Positions 35,294 to 44,728 of a DNA stretch of 64,000 bases are shown one piece after another. Made by a program: the position numbers and the translations under genes. Under the pieces are notes generated by a model, which had not been told where the DNA came from, did no database searches, and was given only the letters and a program-made list of their open reading frames with translations. Within the stretch, counting starts at the first letter, position 1, and each line of letters starts with the position of its first letter. The stretch is from Runella defluvii (GTDB lineage Bacteria > Bacteroidota > Bacteroidia > Cytophagales > Spirosomataceae), in the NCBI RefSeq assembly GCF_014195535.1, contig NZ_JACIBY010000001.1, positions 871,748 through 935,747 on the forward strand. The letters run 5' to 3'.

Positions 35294-38200
35294 CTACTCC
35301 TTCACTACCTTCACTGAAGATTCTACCTTACCGTTTCGCTTATACGATAAGATATACGTACCAGCGGGAAGCTCTTGGGTCGATACTTCCACTTCGTTTG
35401 CGTTGCCATTGAGGGTAACCGTTTTGACCAACTTGCCTTGAATGGTATGAAGTTCGAGCTGCGATTTGTCGGTCAAGCTCCTTGATTTGAGCAAGTTATC
35501 CAACTTTACTTTCATCACATTTTCAAACGGATTGGGCATTACTTTTAGCAATGATGGTTCCAATTCTTTTTCTTCTTCAAGGGCAGGAGTTACCTCAACG
35601 GCGGCTTCTCGTGCAGCAGCATTAGAAGGGTCTGACAAGAGGTTGGCAGGTAGCATTTGGGCACAATTCCCCGCAGTTCCCATACCCGGCGTTACTGTGA
35701 TGGTACGACAGGCTTTGGCTACGCACTCACAAGGGCCATTGCCGTTGTCGGCATAAACAGTCAAACAGACATTGTACGTACCTGCACTGAGGTAAGTGTG
35801 TGAGAAGGTAGCACTGTTTGACCAGTTACCATCACCAAAATCCCAATGGTAGGCGGAGATAGGGTACGTACTTGCACTTCCTGTTGAATTAAACAATACT
35901 TGTAAGCCCGTAGCTGCATAACTGATACATGGCGTGACGGTGCATACACATTTTGCTACCACAATTTGGTACGTAAGTGTTTGTTTTCCGCAGCCATTGT
36001 CGTAAGTGAGTGTAACCGTGTAAGTGCCTGGGTTAGCATAAGCGTGGCTTGGGTTAAGCGCTGTAGAGGTGAATCCATCGCCAAAGTTCCAAAGTACATT
36101 TTGAACAGGACAATCGCTTGTTACCAATCGCAACGTTACAGGCAATCCTAAACAGGCCGTTTTGGGAACAGTAATGGCAGGGGTACAGCAACATTTTTTC
36201 GACTCGGTTTTGGTGCAAGTAGTACCATTGGCAAACGTAATGTTGTAAGTAACAACCACATTGCCGCTCGAAGTCGCTTTGAAACACGCATCAACAGTCG
36301 TAGAGTCGCAAGTACCCGTTGGGGTAAAGGTATAAGTTGACGTTCCTACGTAGCTTGTCGGTGCGGGGTTGCAGGCCCATGCCAAGTTCGTAAACGTGCC
36401 GTTGGTCAAAGTTACCTTGATTTGTTTTACGGGACACGCGACTTTCAATTTGCTACAACACAGTTTGTCGGTCTGGACAATTTGGGTTTTTTCGCAACAA
36501 TTTACCGCCGCCGCATCGATGGAAACGCAGGCCAAATTAGACTCACTTGGGGTGAGGTTTACGTCGGTATTGGCGTTGTTGATGTACATCAAGGCAGCTG
36601 CTGTTGCGGCAAAGGTGTTGCAAGCTTTTTGGGTGTTTTGTGCCGTGGCACTTACCAAGGCTCTGAAGTCGTATTGCTGCGTAGCGGTTGGCATAAAACT
36701 ACTGCCAAAATTCGCTTTTACATTACGAGCACTGAGCGCTGCGGCTGTCCAAGTGGTGGTATTACACCCCCCAGGAGAATACGAAAGGTCAGGAAGGCAA
36801 ATGTTGACCGAATTGGCGTAGGTGGACGAAGCACTCAGTGGCGTTGCACCCACAAAATTTTGGTGCAAAACATCAAACTGACTACCACGGCTTACCGCTC
36901 GGTTGAGCATCAAATAATCCGTCGTTACGTTGTCGCGGGGGAGCATGTCAAAGAATAACAGGTTTTTGAGCGCAGCTCCTGTTTTGGTCAATCCCAAGCG
37001 ATATATCACGTTTGTATTTGGATTGGTGACTGCGGAGGTAGCGAAGGTTGCGCCATTGTCTTTGCTTACTTTTTTATCCAACGTAAAGCCAAAAACCGCG
37101 TTTGTTGTCAAATACTCAGTATTAGAAGTAGCTAATACTGCCGACAAATTGGAATGAACTCTAAAGAAGTTAGGAATAACCCCAACGGCAGCATTGTTGA
37201 GGACTTTTACGTCAAATTCGATGAAGTAAAAAGGTACTCCCGCCGTGCCGTATTGGCCGCAGTTGGGGTAATAGACATTGGCACAGCTAGTACCGATGGT
37301 TGGGATGTTCCAACGCAGGTTATTTCCTGCGTGAGCGGTAGAAACGCCCGTCCAGGCAGTAGTTCCAACGGGAATGCCCGAGCCTGCCGTACATACTGGA
37401 CTGTAATTGCTGGAAGTATAGTAGGTTTCGTTTCCGACGTACTGCAAATTTGCGTTTAACAAATCATTGATGTATGTGCCCGATAGCACAGCTGTTCCGA
37501 TGTTTTGAACTCGTAAACGATACCGCAACACTTGCCCTTGATTATAGGTCGTTTGTTTGTTACAAATTTCTTTGAAAGCACAAACGTTGGTTGTTGGTGG
37601 ATAAATCGCGATGGTATTACAAGAAGTACGAACCGTCGTAGGATTAGGCATGGGATACCTCAAGCTCGCACAGTTTAAGATATTGTTCGAAGCTAGGGAG
37701 TTAATGGTAAAGTTGATGCGGTACGAAACGCAAGCCCCAACGGCGAGGGTGCCATTGTTTTGAAAATAAATGGCGGGGTTAGTCCCTAGCGTGGCAGTGT
37801 AAGTTTGTGTCGAAGTGGCATTGACCAAAACGTTAGCAGAGTTAACATTGACAGTGACAGGGTTAGCCGCAGTTCCTGTTACCTGAATGCTCGTGACCGT
37901 AATGCCCGTCGGGATGTTGTCATACACATTGAAGCTGGTGAGCGGAGAGGTGCCATTGTTACAGACAACGATGTTGTAATAGCCTGCGCAGCCAATGGCA
38001 TTGCCCGATACATAGGAATATTTGCTGATTTGTCCAGAGGTAACGGGCGCTGATTTGGTAACGCAAATTTGGAGCGAATCGGCGTGTTTGCCGCAATTGG
38101 GAGAGGTGGGCTTGCCCAAATCCCCCGTTAACACCGCTTTATTCGTGCGACTGGTGCTGACGGCAAAACCAGGATAATAGATTTTGATTTTGGCTTGCCG

Positions 38201-38986
38201 CTGGAAATAATTTTGTGTAGCGTCGAGCGTCCCTAAGCCCGTCCAAGTAATATTGGTGCCCGAAGCAGTGATAGTGCCCGTAGCGGGAGCAATGGGCGCA
38301 CCGCTGATAAATACGGCACCTGCTGGCATTCGATCCACGATGGAGGCATTTTCCAAATTGAGGAAACCGTACAATCCCGTGTTTTTGTAAACCGAGACAA
38401 TGTATTCAACGGTGTCGCTCAACGTTGCCCATTGGCATGTGCCGCCCGTGTAGGCCAGTCCGCTGGGTACTTTATAGACTTTCCACGGGTCGGTGGCTTG
38501 GGCGGTGGTACTTACGTAGCCTGTACAAAGGTCAGCGCCTGTGGAGGTTCGTAAGCAAGCGCGGTTGCGGGCGGTTTCACCGTTACAGGTCGTTCCAGCG
38601 GGAAACTTTACGTTGATTTGAAAAGACCCCGAACAAGTTGAAGCCGTAGCGGGTATCTGATACGAAACTTGGGTACCTCCCACAACGGTTGTTTGAGATA
38701 CGCTTGGCGTACCACATACGGCCGTCGCAATGACGTTGTCAACCACCAACGGGCTAGGTACTACATCCGTGATGGTTGTAGCAGGTGAACCCGCAGGAAT
38801 GGTGTAAAAAATCGTGTAGGTAAAACCTACTCCCGTAGGAGTCGTCGAATTGCTAACCACTTTTTTCAAGAAGTAACCACCAAGGTTGGCTTCTTGAGAG
38901 GTGGTTGTGTTTTGGGCAATGGCACCTATGGATAGGCACCAAAACAACAAAATCCTCCACCAATGTGTAGTAAATGGTTGTCTCAT
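35294..38986 (-). CDS. Large T9SS-secreted adhesin-like protein with DUF11-type and PKD domains
   Basis: 1230 residues. Signal peptide (WRILLFWCLSIGAIAQ), then a long stretch of conserved-repeat (DUF11-like) beta modules with many Cys, a run of Cys-rich segments (CCEKTQIVQTDKLCCSKLKVACPVKQ), two PKD domains (VLWNFGDGFTSTALNPSHAY and AYHWDFGDGNWSN), and a C-terminal sorting domain (LKVMPNPFENVMKVKL to SSVKVVKE). It is probably anchored at the surface or released, with an adhesive or structural role (inference). Confidence 0.85.
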   Translation of the reverse strand: MRQPFTTHWWRILLFWCLSIGAIAQNTTTSQEANLGGYFLKKVVSNSTTPTGVGFTYTIFYTIPAGSPATTITDVVPSPLVVDNVIATAVCGTPSVSQTTVVGGTQVSYQIPATASTCSGSFQINVKFPAGTTCNGETARNRACLRTSTGADLCTGYVSTTAQATDPWKVYKVPSGLAYTGGTCQWATLSDTVEYIVSVYKNTGLYGFLNLENASIVDRMPAGAVFISGAPIAPATGTITASGTNITWTGLGTLDATQNYFQRQAKIKIYYPGFAVSTSRTNKAVLTGDLGKPTSPNCGKHADSLQICVTKSAPVTSGQISKYSYVSGNAIGCAGYYNIVVCNNGTSPLTSFNVYDNIPTGITVTSIQVTGTAANPVTVNVNSANVLVNATSTQTYTATLGTNPAIYFQNNGTLAVGACVSYRINFTINSLASNNILNCASLRYPMPNPTTVRTSCNTIAIYPPTTNVCAFKEICNKQTTYNQGQVLRYRLRVQNIGTAVLSGTYINDLLNANLQYVGNETYYTSSNYSPVCTAGSGIPVGTTAWTGVSTAHAGNNLRWNIPTIGTSCANVYYPNCGQYGTAGVPFYFIEFDVKVLNNAAVGVIPNFFRVHSNLSAVLATSNTEYLTTNAVFGFTLDKKVSKDNGATFATSAVTNPNTNVIYRLGLTKTGAALKNLLFFDMLPRDNVTTDYLMLNRAVSRGSQFDVLHQNFVGATPLSASSTYANSVNICLPDLSYSPGGCNTTTWTAAALSARNVKANFGSSFMPTATQQYDFRALVSATAQNTQKACNTFAATAAALMYINNANTDVNLTPSESNLACVSIDAAAVNCCEKTQIVQTDKLCCSKLKVACPVKQIKVTLTNGTFTNLAWACNPAPTSYVGTSTYTFTPTGTCDSTTVDACFKATSSGNVVVTYNITFANGTTCTKTESKKCCCTPAITVPKTACLGLPVTLRLVTSDCPVQNVLWNFGDGFTSTALNPSHAYANPGTYTVTLTYDNGCGKQTLTYQIVVAKCVCTVTPCISYAATGLQVLFNSTGSASTYPISAYHWDFGDGNWSNSATFSHTYLSAGTYNVCLTVYADNGNGPCECVAKACRTITVTPGMGTAGNCAQMLPANLLSDPSNAAAREAAVEVTPALEEEKELEPSLLKVMPNPFENVMKVKLDNLLKSRSLTDKSQLELHTIQGKLVKTVTLNGNANEVEVSTQELPAGTYILSYKRNGKVESSVKVVKE

Positions 38987-39210
38987 AGAAGTAAGTAAGA
39001 AGAGTAAGAAATAGAAAAAATTAATGCGTTTTTAACGCAAGTGTTGAAGTATATCAACGGAGAAATAGAAGCAAAAATAATGCCGTTTCCTACGAGAGCG
39101 TAGGAAAAATGCACATCTAAAAAGGAATACTATTGTTTTGGAAACATGCCCATTAATTGAGTGCTAATGAGCATGTTAGTAAAAGTATTATCAAAAATTG
39201 TGCCACATTT

Positions 39211-40302
39211 TTATTGCAACGCATACAAGGCAAAGGAAGCTAGCCAGTGCTCGCCGCCGTAGCCACCGTTAGTGATTTGGGGTAGGGTAGTATTGATAAA
39301 ATGTTGAGATGCTTTGAGCATAGTTGCCCGACGAGGGTCGGTTTTGGGGAGAGCTTCAACAATGCCTTTCAAACACCAAGCCCGACTCAACGAAAGCCCA
39401 TCTAAGTGAACAATCTGCATGTCGTTTCGGTCGCTTACGACGGGGAGTTTGAGGATGTTTTGCAAACCAGCGGCAGGCATAAAGCCATTGAACCACTTGG
39501 TGAATGCAGCGGGCGTTAAGATACGTCGCATTAGGTCTGCTACTTCCAAACTCGGGGATAAAAAATCGGAACCATCGGGTTCTTGGATGGCAGGTGCTTG
39601 GGTATTGTTTAGATAAAAATACTTGGCTTTTTCGACGATTTTGGCCTCAAAAGCGGCATTTTTAACCGTACGAGCGTAGTCAAGGGCAAACACCAGACCG
39701 AAAGCAGTATTGGGATGAACGCCCGTGCGGTTGGGGTAGGTTTGTTTGGGTAAAAATGCCGTCCAAAGTTCCACCACTTGCTGAGTGAGCGGACGTAAAT
39801 GCTGGTGCCATTGGCGGCCCTGCGGGTCGTCCCACGTGGCCAACTCTTCGTCGAGTTTGAGCAACCAAGCCCAGCCGTAGGTACGTTCAAACGTCCGCGA
39901 AAACTTGTATTTGGTAAAATACTCCGCTTCGGTTCTCATTTTATCGGGCTGAAAACTATCGTCCAGTATTTTTCGTATTTCCACCTCTTCGGGAAGTCCT
40001 TTGAAGGTTTTAAGGAGCCGAACTAGCATCCAATGCCCGTGTACGGAAGAGTGCCAATCCAAACAACCATAAAAAGCAGGGTGCAGTTGCTTGGGCGTGA
40101 GTTTGGCGTCATTCTCGGCTTCGATGGTGTGCCCCGTTTTGTTGGGATATTCAGTATGGATACAATGCAGCGGTAATTTGGCCAAAAAAGAAGCGCCAGC
40201 GGACGTAAGGCGCCATTGGTCATTTTCTTTGACAAGGTAGGTGTTTTGGGCAAAGAGCACGGTGAATGGAAAAAAGAGTAAAAAATAAAAGCTATTTCTC
40301 AT
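39211..40302 (-). CDS. DUF2891 family exported protein
   Basis: About 363 residues from the ATG at 40302 (MRNSFYFLLFFPFTVLFAQ), giving a signal peptide. The core HPAFYGCLDWHSSVHGHWMLVRLL, PNRTGVHPNTAFGL and the tail GGYGGEHWLASFALYAL match DUF2891, a family with an alpha-helical toroid-like architecture and unknown activity. The His-rich first motif could bind a metal or form an active site. It is divergent from the membrane protein gene. Confidence 0.85.
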   Translation of the reverse strand: MRNSFYFLLFFPFTVLFAQNTYLVKENDQWRLTSAGASFLAKLPLHCIHTEYPNKTGHTIEAENDAKLTPKQLHPAFYGCLDWHSSVHGHWMLVRLLKTFKGLPEEVEIRKILDDSFQPDKMRTEAEYFTKYKFSRTFERTYGWAWLLKLDEELATWDDPQGRQWHQHLRPLTQQVVELWTAFLPKQTYPNRTGVHPNTAFGLVFALDYARTVKNAAFEAKIVEKAKYFYLNNTQAPAIQEPDGSDFLSPSLEVADLMRRILTPAAFTKWFNGFMPAAGLQNILKLPVVSDRNDMQIVHLDGLSLSRAWCLKGIVEALPKTDPRRATMLKASQHFINTTLPQITNGGYGGEHWLASFALYALQ

Positions 40303-40408
40303 TTTGTTGATAATGAAGTAGTTAAGGTTGGTTGGGGTACATTTTGAGGGGCAAAACACTAAAATCGCCTACGAACTTACTAATTTTAAGCGTTTTTCGA
40401 CCTTACGC

Positions 40409-42202
40409 ATGACTTTTTTCAATCTTTCTATCCAAAAACGCTTCTTAGTTTCGCTGTGTTTGTTACCGCTGGTGATATACGTGGTTTTTTTTGAAGCCAT
40501 TGCATTGAATGCCAACTACGTGGCATACGACGATATTCACGTGCTTCAAATTGTTGAACAATGGCAGAATGCAGCATCCTGGCGCGAAAAATTGAACTGG
40601 TTGACCATCGGTTTTCCCGAACACCGCATCGTGTTTACGCGTTTGGTGGTGCTCTTGTCGTACTGGCTGACAGGAAGTGTCAATTTTAAAACGTTGATGG
40701 TCCTCAGTAATTTACTTTGGGTTGGCCAATTGGGGATATTGTTTAAAGTTTTTCGAAAACTCAATCTCTCTTTTGCGTATTTCATCCCTTTGTGTTGGAT
40801 TGTCCTCAACGTGCATTCGTTTGAAAATATCTTTTGGGGAACAAGTTCGCTCGGAAATTTTGGCTTACTCTTTTTTACCATGATGGCTGCGTATGGATAC
40901 ACACAGTTGTCGCCCAAGTACAGTTGGGTAGGGATTTTGTTCTCAATTTTTGCCACATTTTCGTACGGGAATGGCCTGTTGACTTTTCTAATTGGAGGAA
41001 CAATCCTGGCCTTGTCGAACCGTTGGAAGGAGATGAAGCTCACTTTAGGGGCATTTGTGCTAACGATGGGACTATATGCACTCACCCATTCGCACGCGTC
41101 TCCAAGTTCACTTGATTTGACAAAAGCGGAAAACTATTTACAAGCAATCATTTGTTTTTTAGCGTTTATTGGGTCTTCGGTAAATTTTGATGCTTACAGT
41201 CCCTCCACGTTGGCCCAATGGCTTTCAGTCGTTTTTGGGGGAGTACTGTTGACAGTAAATGTCTGGGCTTTGTTACGACATACGACCATCGCCAAAGGTC
41301 AGACGATAGTCAGACCTGACGTCGCCAACCCAGAAACTACAACAACTCAGACGATAGTCAGACCTGACATCGCCAACCCAACCCTGTCTTTATTCAAAAA
41401 ATACACGATTACCTTAAGACTAAACAAAGTGCAGTGGTTTGCGCTATACATGCTGTTATTTGTGTGTTTGACCTCTTTGGGCGTCGTTTACAAACGGGCC
41501 GAATGGGATGGGTTATATGGTATGTTCAAAGGGCGCTATCGGATGTACCCCACTTGGATGTTGATTTTGACGTATTTGTTGGTGTTGGATTGGAATCGGG
41601 AAAAAATAACTCAGAAGTGGTTGGCTATTGGAATGGGAATTGTAGTGATTTTCAATGCTTTGGTGTTGTATTATGCCATTGCACCTGCGGTCAACAACCG
41701 CCGAATGGCAGTAGCGCAGGAGTTTAATTCGATGTACAATGCCGATTTGTTGGGGCTAAAAATGTTCGATTTAACGGGGGCTGACTTTCTCCGATTGCAG
41801 AAACTGTACCAGCCGTCCTTGTTTTTTAGACAATACGAAAAACAGTGGACAGCTTCGACAGATTCACTTTCAACGAACGGAAATTTTAAGGTTGATTCGG
41901 TTTTTTGGAGCAACAAAAACCTGAATGTTTACTATCACCGCGATTTTATTCGGCCTGTCAAAAACATGGATGATGGGGCTTTTGTTGTTCTGAAATCCGC
42001 GTCGCACGTTTACATGGCGGCGGGGATGCAGCAGGCACTTCCGTTGAAAACATTTCTCCGAAGAGGCTGGTATTGGGACAGGGGATTTATGGCCACTTTT
42101 GTTCCTGGGGCGGTCGTAAAAGGCAACTATCGGATGTATGTGCTACTGCGTCAGAACGGTGTTTCAGAATTGCTTGATACAGAGGAACAAGTCACGTTTT
42201 AG
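40409..42202 (+). CDS. Multi-spanning membrane protein of unknown function
   Basis: About 597 residues from the ATG at 40409 (MTFFNLSIQKRF). About ten hydrophobic helices, with a conserved-looking periplasmic motif early on (YVAYDDIHVLQIVEQW). The shape resembles GT-C/DUF-type polytopic glycosyltransferases, but no defining motif was confirmed. Between helices there is a hydrophilic loop that contains a duplicated peptide, QTIVRPD(V/I)ANP, coded by a repeated DNA element (separate entry). Its stop overlaps the convergent AGE gene by 3 bp. Confidence 0.7.
   Translation: MTFFNLSIQKRFLVSLCLLPLVIYVVFFEAIALNANYVAYDDIHVLQIVEQWQNAASWREKLNWLTIGFPEHRIVFTRLVVLLSYWLTGSVNFKTLMVLSNLLWVGQLGILFKVFRKLNLSFAYFIPLCWIVLNVHSFENIFWGTSSLGNFGLLFFTMMAAYGYTQLSPKYSWVGILFSIFATFSYGNGLLTFLIGGTILALSNRWKEMKLTLGAFVLTMGLYALTHSHASPSSLDLTKAENYLQAIICFLAFIGSSVNFDAYSPSTLAQWLSVVFGGVLLTVNVWALLRHTTIAKGQTIVRPDVANPETTTTQTIVRPDIANPTLSLFKKYTITLRLNKVQWFALYMLLFVCLTSLGVVYKRAEWDGLYGMFKGRYRMYPTWMLILTYLLVLDWNREKITQKWLAIGMGIVVIFNALVLYYAIAPAVNNRRMAVAQEFNSMYNADLLGLKMFDLTGADFLRLQKLYQPSLFFRQYEKQWTASTDSLSTNGNFKVDSVFWSNKNLNVYYHRDFIRPVKNMDDGAFVVLKSASHVYMAAGMQQALPLKTFLRRGWYWDRGFMATFVPGAVVKGNYRMYVLLRQNGVSELLDTEEQVTF
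41299..41380 (+). repeat. In-frame duplicated 34-bp palindromic element inside a CDS
   Basis: Two copies at 41299-41332 and 41347-41380, differing at a single base (GTCGCC or ATCGCC). Each holds GTCAG-AC-CTGAC, a small dyad. The spacing is 48 bp, so the reading frame is kept. It encodes QTIVRPDVANP and QTIVRPDIANP within a polar loop. Confidence 0.85.
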
Positions 42203-43365
42203 GTACCAATAGTTGCCAGTAACTCGGAAGAGGCCAGCAGGTTTTTGATGGGGGCAAAGGCATTTTTGTTAGAAGCCGCTTTGAGGGGAATCAGCGGTTC
42301 TCCGTGCCGACTCACCACGCCTACCCATTCGCCTTCAGGAGAAGGGTCAGGGAAATGTTGCCACACATAATCATTTACCCGTTGCCATTGCTTCAGAAGG
42401 CTACGGTCTTGCAAAACTTGATACGCTCGTAACAATGCCGTGCAGGCTTCTAATTGCACCCAAGCGTATTTATAGTAAGCGTCGGGTTCGCTGGCGGGTA
42501 GGCTTTTAACGTCCAACCAATGATAATAACCACCGTAGGCTTCGTCCCAAGTAGTTTCGGCTAAGTAAGCAATGTGCTGGGCCAACTGCCTGCGAATTTG
42601 CCGTTTGTTGAGGGAATAAGTCAGTTCGTAAAAAGAATTAAAGGCTTCAAAAACCCGTCCAGCGTGGATTCTTCGCCCCAACAAGCAATCGGAGTATCCG
42701 CCTTCTGAAAACACATTTTCTAGTAAAATATCGGCGCGAGGTTCCCAAAAATGTTTCATCAATTCATTTAAAAGGGCTTCTCCTCGTTCGCGAAACGCTT
42801 TTTCAGAAAGGCAGTTTTTGGCCGCCATTAATGCACGGGCAAGGGCGCTTAGTTCCCCAATTTGTTTTAAATGACGTCCGCTGATGGGCTCGTCGATGTA
42901 TTTTTGAAGTCGTTTTTCGCGCTTACGAACTGCTTTTATCAACGATTTTTTGGCAGCTTCGGCATAGACTTCATCTTCGGTAATGTCGTACAAAATGCCC
43001 CACGCGGCGCAGGCAGCGGCTTCCACTTGGGTGTCTTTCACCTCGGCCACACCCCGCCCCGTAATATCCACCGACTCCCACCAATTTTCTTTGGTATCGG
43101 TGGCGTATTGGAGCAAAAAATCGGCGCCTTGGCGGGCGTACTCCAGAAAAGCAGGTCGGGGTTCGGTTTGGTGTAACTTTGCAAAAGCCCACGCTTGCTG
43201 CCCGTGCCAAGCCATCCATTTGTCGGTCGATAGAACCTCTCCTTTGTTGGAAAGTACGCAAAAATACCCACCATTGACACGGTCGATGGCGAAGTCGAGC
43301 CAAAACGGAACGACTCGTTGCAAAAGGTCTTCGCGGTATTGTTGGGCGTACAAAAGCAAATTCAT
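42199..43365 (-). CDS. N-acylglucosamine 2-epimerase (AGE) family protein
   Basis: 388 residues, cytoplasmic alpha/alpha toroid enzyme. N-terminal FWLDFAIDRVNGGYFCVLSNKG, KWMAWHGQQAWAFAKLH and the His-containing YGGYYHWLDVKSLP and KYAWVQLEACTAL segments match AGE/cellobiose 2-epimerase relatives, which epimerise or isomerise sugars at C2. The substrate (N-acetylglucosamine, cellobiose or mannose-type) is undetermined. The gene stop overlaps that of the opposite-strand membrane protein by 3 bp. Confidence 0.87.
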   Translation of the reverse strand: MNLLLYAQQYREDLLQRVVPFWLDFAIDRVNGGYFCVLSNKGEVLSTDKWMAWHGQQAWAFAKLHQTEPRPAFLEYARQGADFLLQYATDTKENWWESVDITGRGVAEVKDTQVEAAACAAWGILYDITEDEVYAEAAKKSLIKAVRKREKRLQKYIDEPISGRHLKQIGELSALARALMAAKNCLSEKAFRERGEALLNELMKHFWEPRADILLENVFSEGGYSDCLLGRRIHAGRVFEAFNSFYELTYSLNKRQIRRQLAQHIAYLAETTWDEAYGGYYHWLDVKSLPASEPDAYYKYAWVQLEACTALLRAYQVLQDRSLLKQWQRVNDYVWQHFPDPSPEGEWVGVVSRHGEPLIPLKAASNKNAFAPIKNLLASSELLATIGT

Positions 43366-43434
43366 GCCGCAAAAATAGATTTTTTTTTACCTTTGTTATG
43401 TACCCAAACCTTCCCAAAAGGCTAGAATTTCATC

Positions 43435-43962
43435 ATGTATTTTATAGAATCTATTCGTTTGCGGCTAATTCCGCTCACTACCCAGCAGTTACAACTACAC
43501 GCTAGTGACTACTTAGGATTACAAAAATCGCTAGGTCTTTCTCCCCGCCCCATGAAAATGGAAGAAGAGTTTCAGTCAGAATTCGACGATGCCTTGGCCA
43601 ATTACTGGTTGCCCGAAACGGCGGCAAACGTGGCCAATTATCAGTGGTTTACCAATTGGCTCATTGTTGAAAAGGAAAGCAATTCGGTGGCGGGAGGAAT
43701 TGGGGTGGCAGGGATGCCCAATGACAACGGCGAAACCGAAATGGGCTACGGCCTAGACGAAGATTTTCGGGGGAAAGGCATTGCAACCGAGGCGGTTGAG
43801 TGCTTGATGAAGTGGGTGTTCAAACATCCAGCAGCCCATGCCCTTACTGCCCAAACGCCCATTCGACTGCCGCTTTCTCAAAGGGTATTGGTCAAGGCGG
43901 GTTTCTCCCAAGTACAGGAAGAAAATGGCATCATTTTGTGGCGAAAAGCCAAGGTAAGCTAG
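43435..43962 (+). CDS. GNAT-family N-acetyltransferase
   Basis: 175 residues. The acetyl-CoA binding segment GYGLDEDFRGKGIATEAV and the fold strands around SVAGGIGVAGM match the RimJ/RimL-like GNAT branch. Substrate unknown. It ends 44 bp before the FKBP gene and could share its transcript. Confidence 0.85.
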   Translation: MYFIESIRLRLIPLTTQQLQLHASDYLGLQKSLGLSPRPMKMEEEFQSEFDDALANYWLPETAANVANYQWFTNWLIVEKESNSVAGGIGVAGMPNDNGETEMGYGLDEDFRGKGIATEAVECLMKWVFKHPAAHALTAQTPIRLPLSQRVLVKAGFSQVQEENGIILWRKAKVS

Positions 43963-44006
43963 TTTACGCCCTTAAAAAGCAGTACGTTTGCAAAAAATTT
44001 AAACCA

Positions 44007-44519
44007 ATGAAAATAGCAGCTAATCAAGTCGTAGCGTTGGCCTACGAGCTTAGTATTATGAACGATACCGACGAGTGGCAGATGGTAGAAACCGTCGGTG
44101 AAGACCAACCTATGTACTTCATTCAAGGAATGAGTGGCTTGCCAGAAAGTTTTGAAGATAAAATCAACGGGCTTGCCGTGGGTGAGTCGTTTGATTTTAC
44201 GCTTTCTCCTGAGGAAGGATACGGCGATTATGACATGGAAGCCGTTGCCGAACTACCGATTGATATTTTCAAGGTGGACGGTGAGGTTCAAGAAGATATG
44301 CTTCAAGTGGGCAATATGATTCCAATGACCAATGAAGATGGACATCGTTTGATGGGCCAAGTAGTAGAAGTAAATCGTGAGTTTGTGTTGATGGATTTTA
44401 ACCACCCATTGGCAGGCCGTAAGATGCACTTCAAAGGCTCAGTGATTAATGTTCGTCCTGCTACGGCCGAAGAACTAGACCACGGTCACGTTCATGGTGA
44501 GGGTGGGGTAGAACACTAA
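44007..44519 (+). CDS. SlyD-like FKBP-type peptidyl-prolyl isomerase
   Basis: 170 residues from the ATG at 44007 (MKIAANQVVALAYEL). The FKBP core with the inserted flap (GMSGLPESFEDKINGLAVGESFDFTLSPEEGYGDYD) and DFNHPLAGRKMHFKG match the SlyD group. The His-rich tail (HGHVHGEGGVEH) is typical of SlyD and can bind metal. It speeds prolyl isomerisation and acts as a chaperone in the cytoplasm. Confidence 0.93.
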   Translation: MKIAANQVVALAYELSIMNDTDEWQMVETVGEDQPMYFIQGMSGLPESFEDKINGLAVGESFDFTLSPEEGYGDYDMEAVAELPIDIFKVDGEVQEDMLQVGNMIPMTNEDGHRLMGQVVEVNREFVLMDFNHPLAGRKMHFKGSVINVRPATAEELDHGHVHGEGGVEH

Positions 44520-44521
44520 AT

Positions 44522-44721
44522 GAGTGTCGAATGTTGAGTGCAGAATGTCGAATTTGAATAATTATTCGACACTCTGCATTCTGCCCTCGACACTACTTCT
44601 CGTCGGGTTGTGAGCAACCCTCTTCACGAGCACTCGACACTCTGCATTCTACCCTCTACACTACTTCTCGTCGGGTTGTGAGCAACCCTCTACACAGGCA
44701 TTCGACATTCTGCACTCTAAA
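44522..44721. repeat. Intergenic repeat block with two GGTTGTGAGCAACC palindromes
   Basis: An 11-bp perfect inverted repeat (GAGTGTCGAAT at 44522-44532, ATTCGACACTC at 44564-44574) opens the block. A unit of about 68 bp then occurs twice, each with the segment TTCTCGTCGGGTTGTGAGCA (44597 and 44665) and with CGACACTCTGCATTCT. Degenerate forms of TTCGACACT fill the rest. No coding sequence is evident. Confidence 0.8.
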
Positions 44722-44728
44722 TTCGACA

